Source: Saprospiraceae bacterium (lineage in GTDB: Bacteria > Bacteroidota > Bacteroidia > Bacteroidales > JAIPBB01). Taken from it: a DNA stretch of 15,562 nt. The notes below the pieces were generated by a model. That model saw only the letters and a list, made by a program, of their open reading frames with translations, made no database searches and was not told the DNA's origin. A program made the position numbers and the translations under genes. Below are positions 15,502 through 15,562 of the stretch, one piece after another. Position 1 is the first letter of the stretch. Every line of letters starts with the position of its first letter. Location: assembly GCA_021739805.1 (NCBI GenBank), contig JAIPBB010000102.1:1-15562 (forward strand), given 5' to 3'.

Positions 15502-15533
15502 TTTGCTTCTTTTTTTCTTTGTTAATATCTTTG
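15502..15533 (+). promoter_or_regulatory. Second Bacteroidota-type promoter at the window edge
   Basis: TTTG (15502-15505) and TATCTTTG (15526-15533) are 20 bases apart, again a full match to TTTG-N19/20-TAnnTTTG. It lies in a T-rich stretch, which raises the chance of a random TTTG. If real, transcription starts near 15540 and serves a gene to the right of the window; the ATG at 15554 leads at once to a stop and is not that gene. Confidence 0.5.
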
Positions 15534-15562
15534 GTTTTGTTAATAAAAAAAGAATGAGGTGA

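Overview
This AT-rich window looks like chromosomal DNA from a member of the Bacteroidota, probably Bacteroidales-like and from an uncultured or environmental lineage. The evidence is a mevalonate-pathway pair of Bacteroidota type, an N-terminal signal peptide joined to the start of a type IX secretion (Por) C-terminal signal, and promoters that fit the Bacteroidota TTTG-N19/20-TAnnTTTG consensus rather than the E. coli one. Intergenic palindromic and repeat elements are also frequent. I saw no rRNA, tRNA, CRISPR array, phage or intact insertion sequence.

Left part (1-8226, all genes on +). A gene-free stretch of about 490 bases holds a REP-like double hairpin and two copies of a 20-bp repeat. 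It leads into a ZIP-family divalent metal transporter and a small DUF6506-like protein. After a spacer with an 18-bp perfect palindrome come diphosphomevalonate decarboxylase (mvaD) and a mevalonate-kinase-type GHMP kinase, two steps on the way to isopentenyl diphosphate. The two are separated by a degenerate heptanucleotide repeat that runs into the last codons of mvaD. An exported protein of unknown function sits 19 bases behind the kinase. Then follow a CPA2-type cation:proton antiporter with an RCK (TrkA) domain, a short membrane protein that looks like the front half of an HsmA/TIGR03987 protein, and an exported TPR protein.

Right part (8477-14952, all on -). A helical DUF6155-like protein of unknown role stands alone. 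Next is a complete tripartite RND efflux operon, read right to left: membrane-fusion adaptor, HAE1-type RND permease (4-base ATGA overlap with the adaptor) and TolC-like outer-membrane channel. Just upstream of the adaptor are scraps of two reading frames that together resemble the wing and C-terminus of a MarR-type regulator. They lie behind a candidate promoter and a 19-bp dyad, which suggests the efflux operon has lost its local repressor.

Right end (15031-15562, +). A textbook Bacteroidota promoter drives a small exported protein whose type IX sorting domain stops after about 25 residues, so it is probably a broken gene. A second good promoter match at the edge points to a gene beyond the window.

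Most of the window is ordinary housekeeping and transport content. The parts worth a second look are the decayed regulator, the truncated genes and the intergenic repeats. I found no convincing new multi-gene system.
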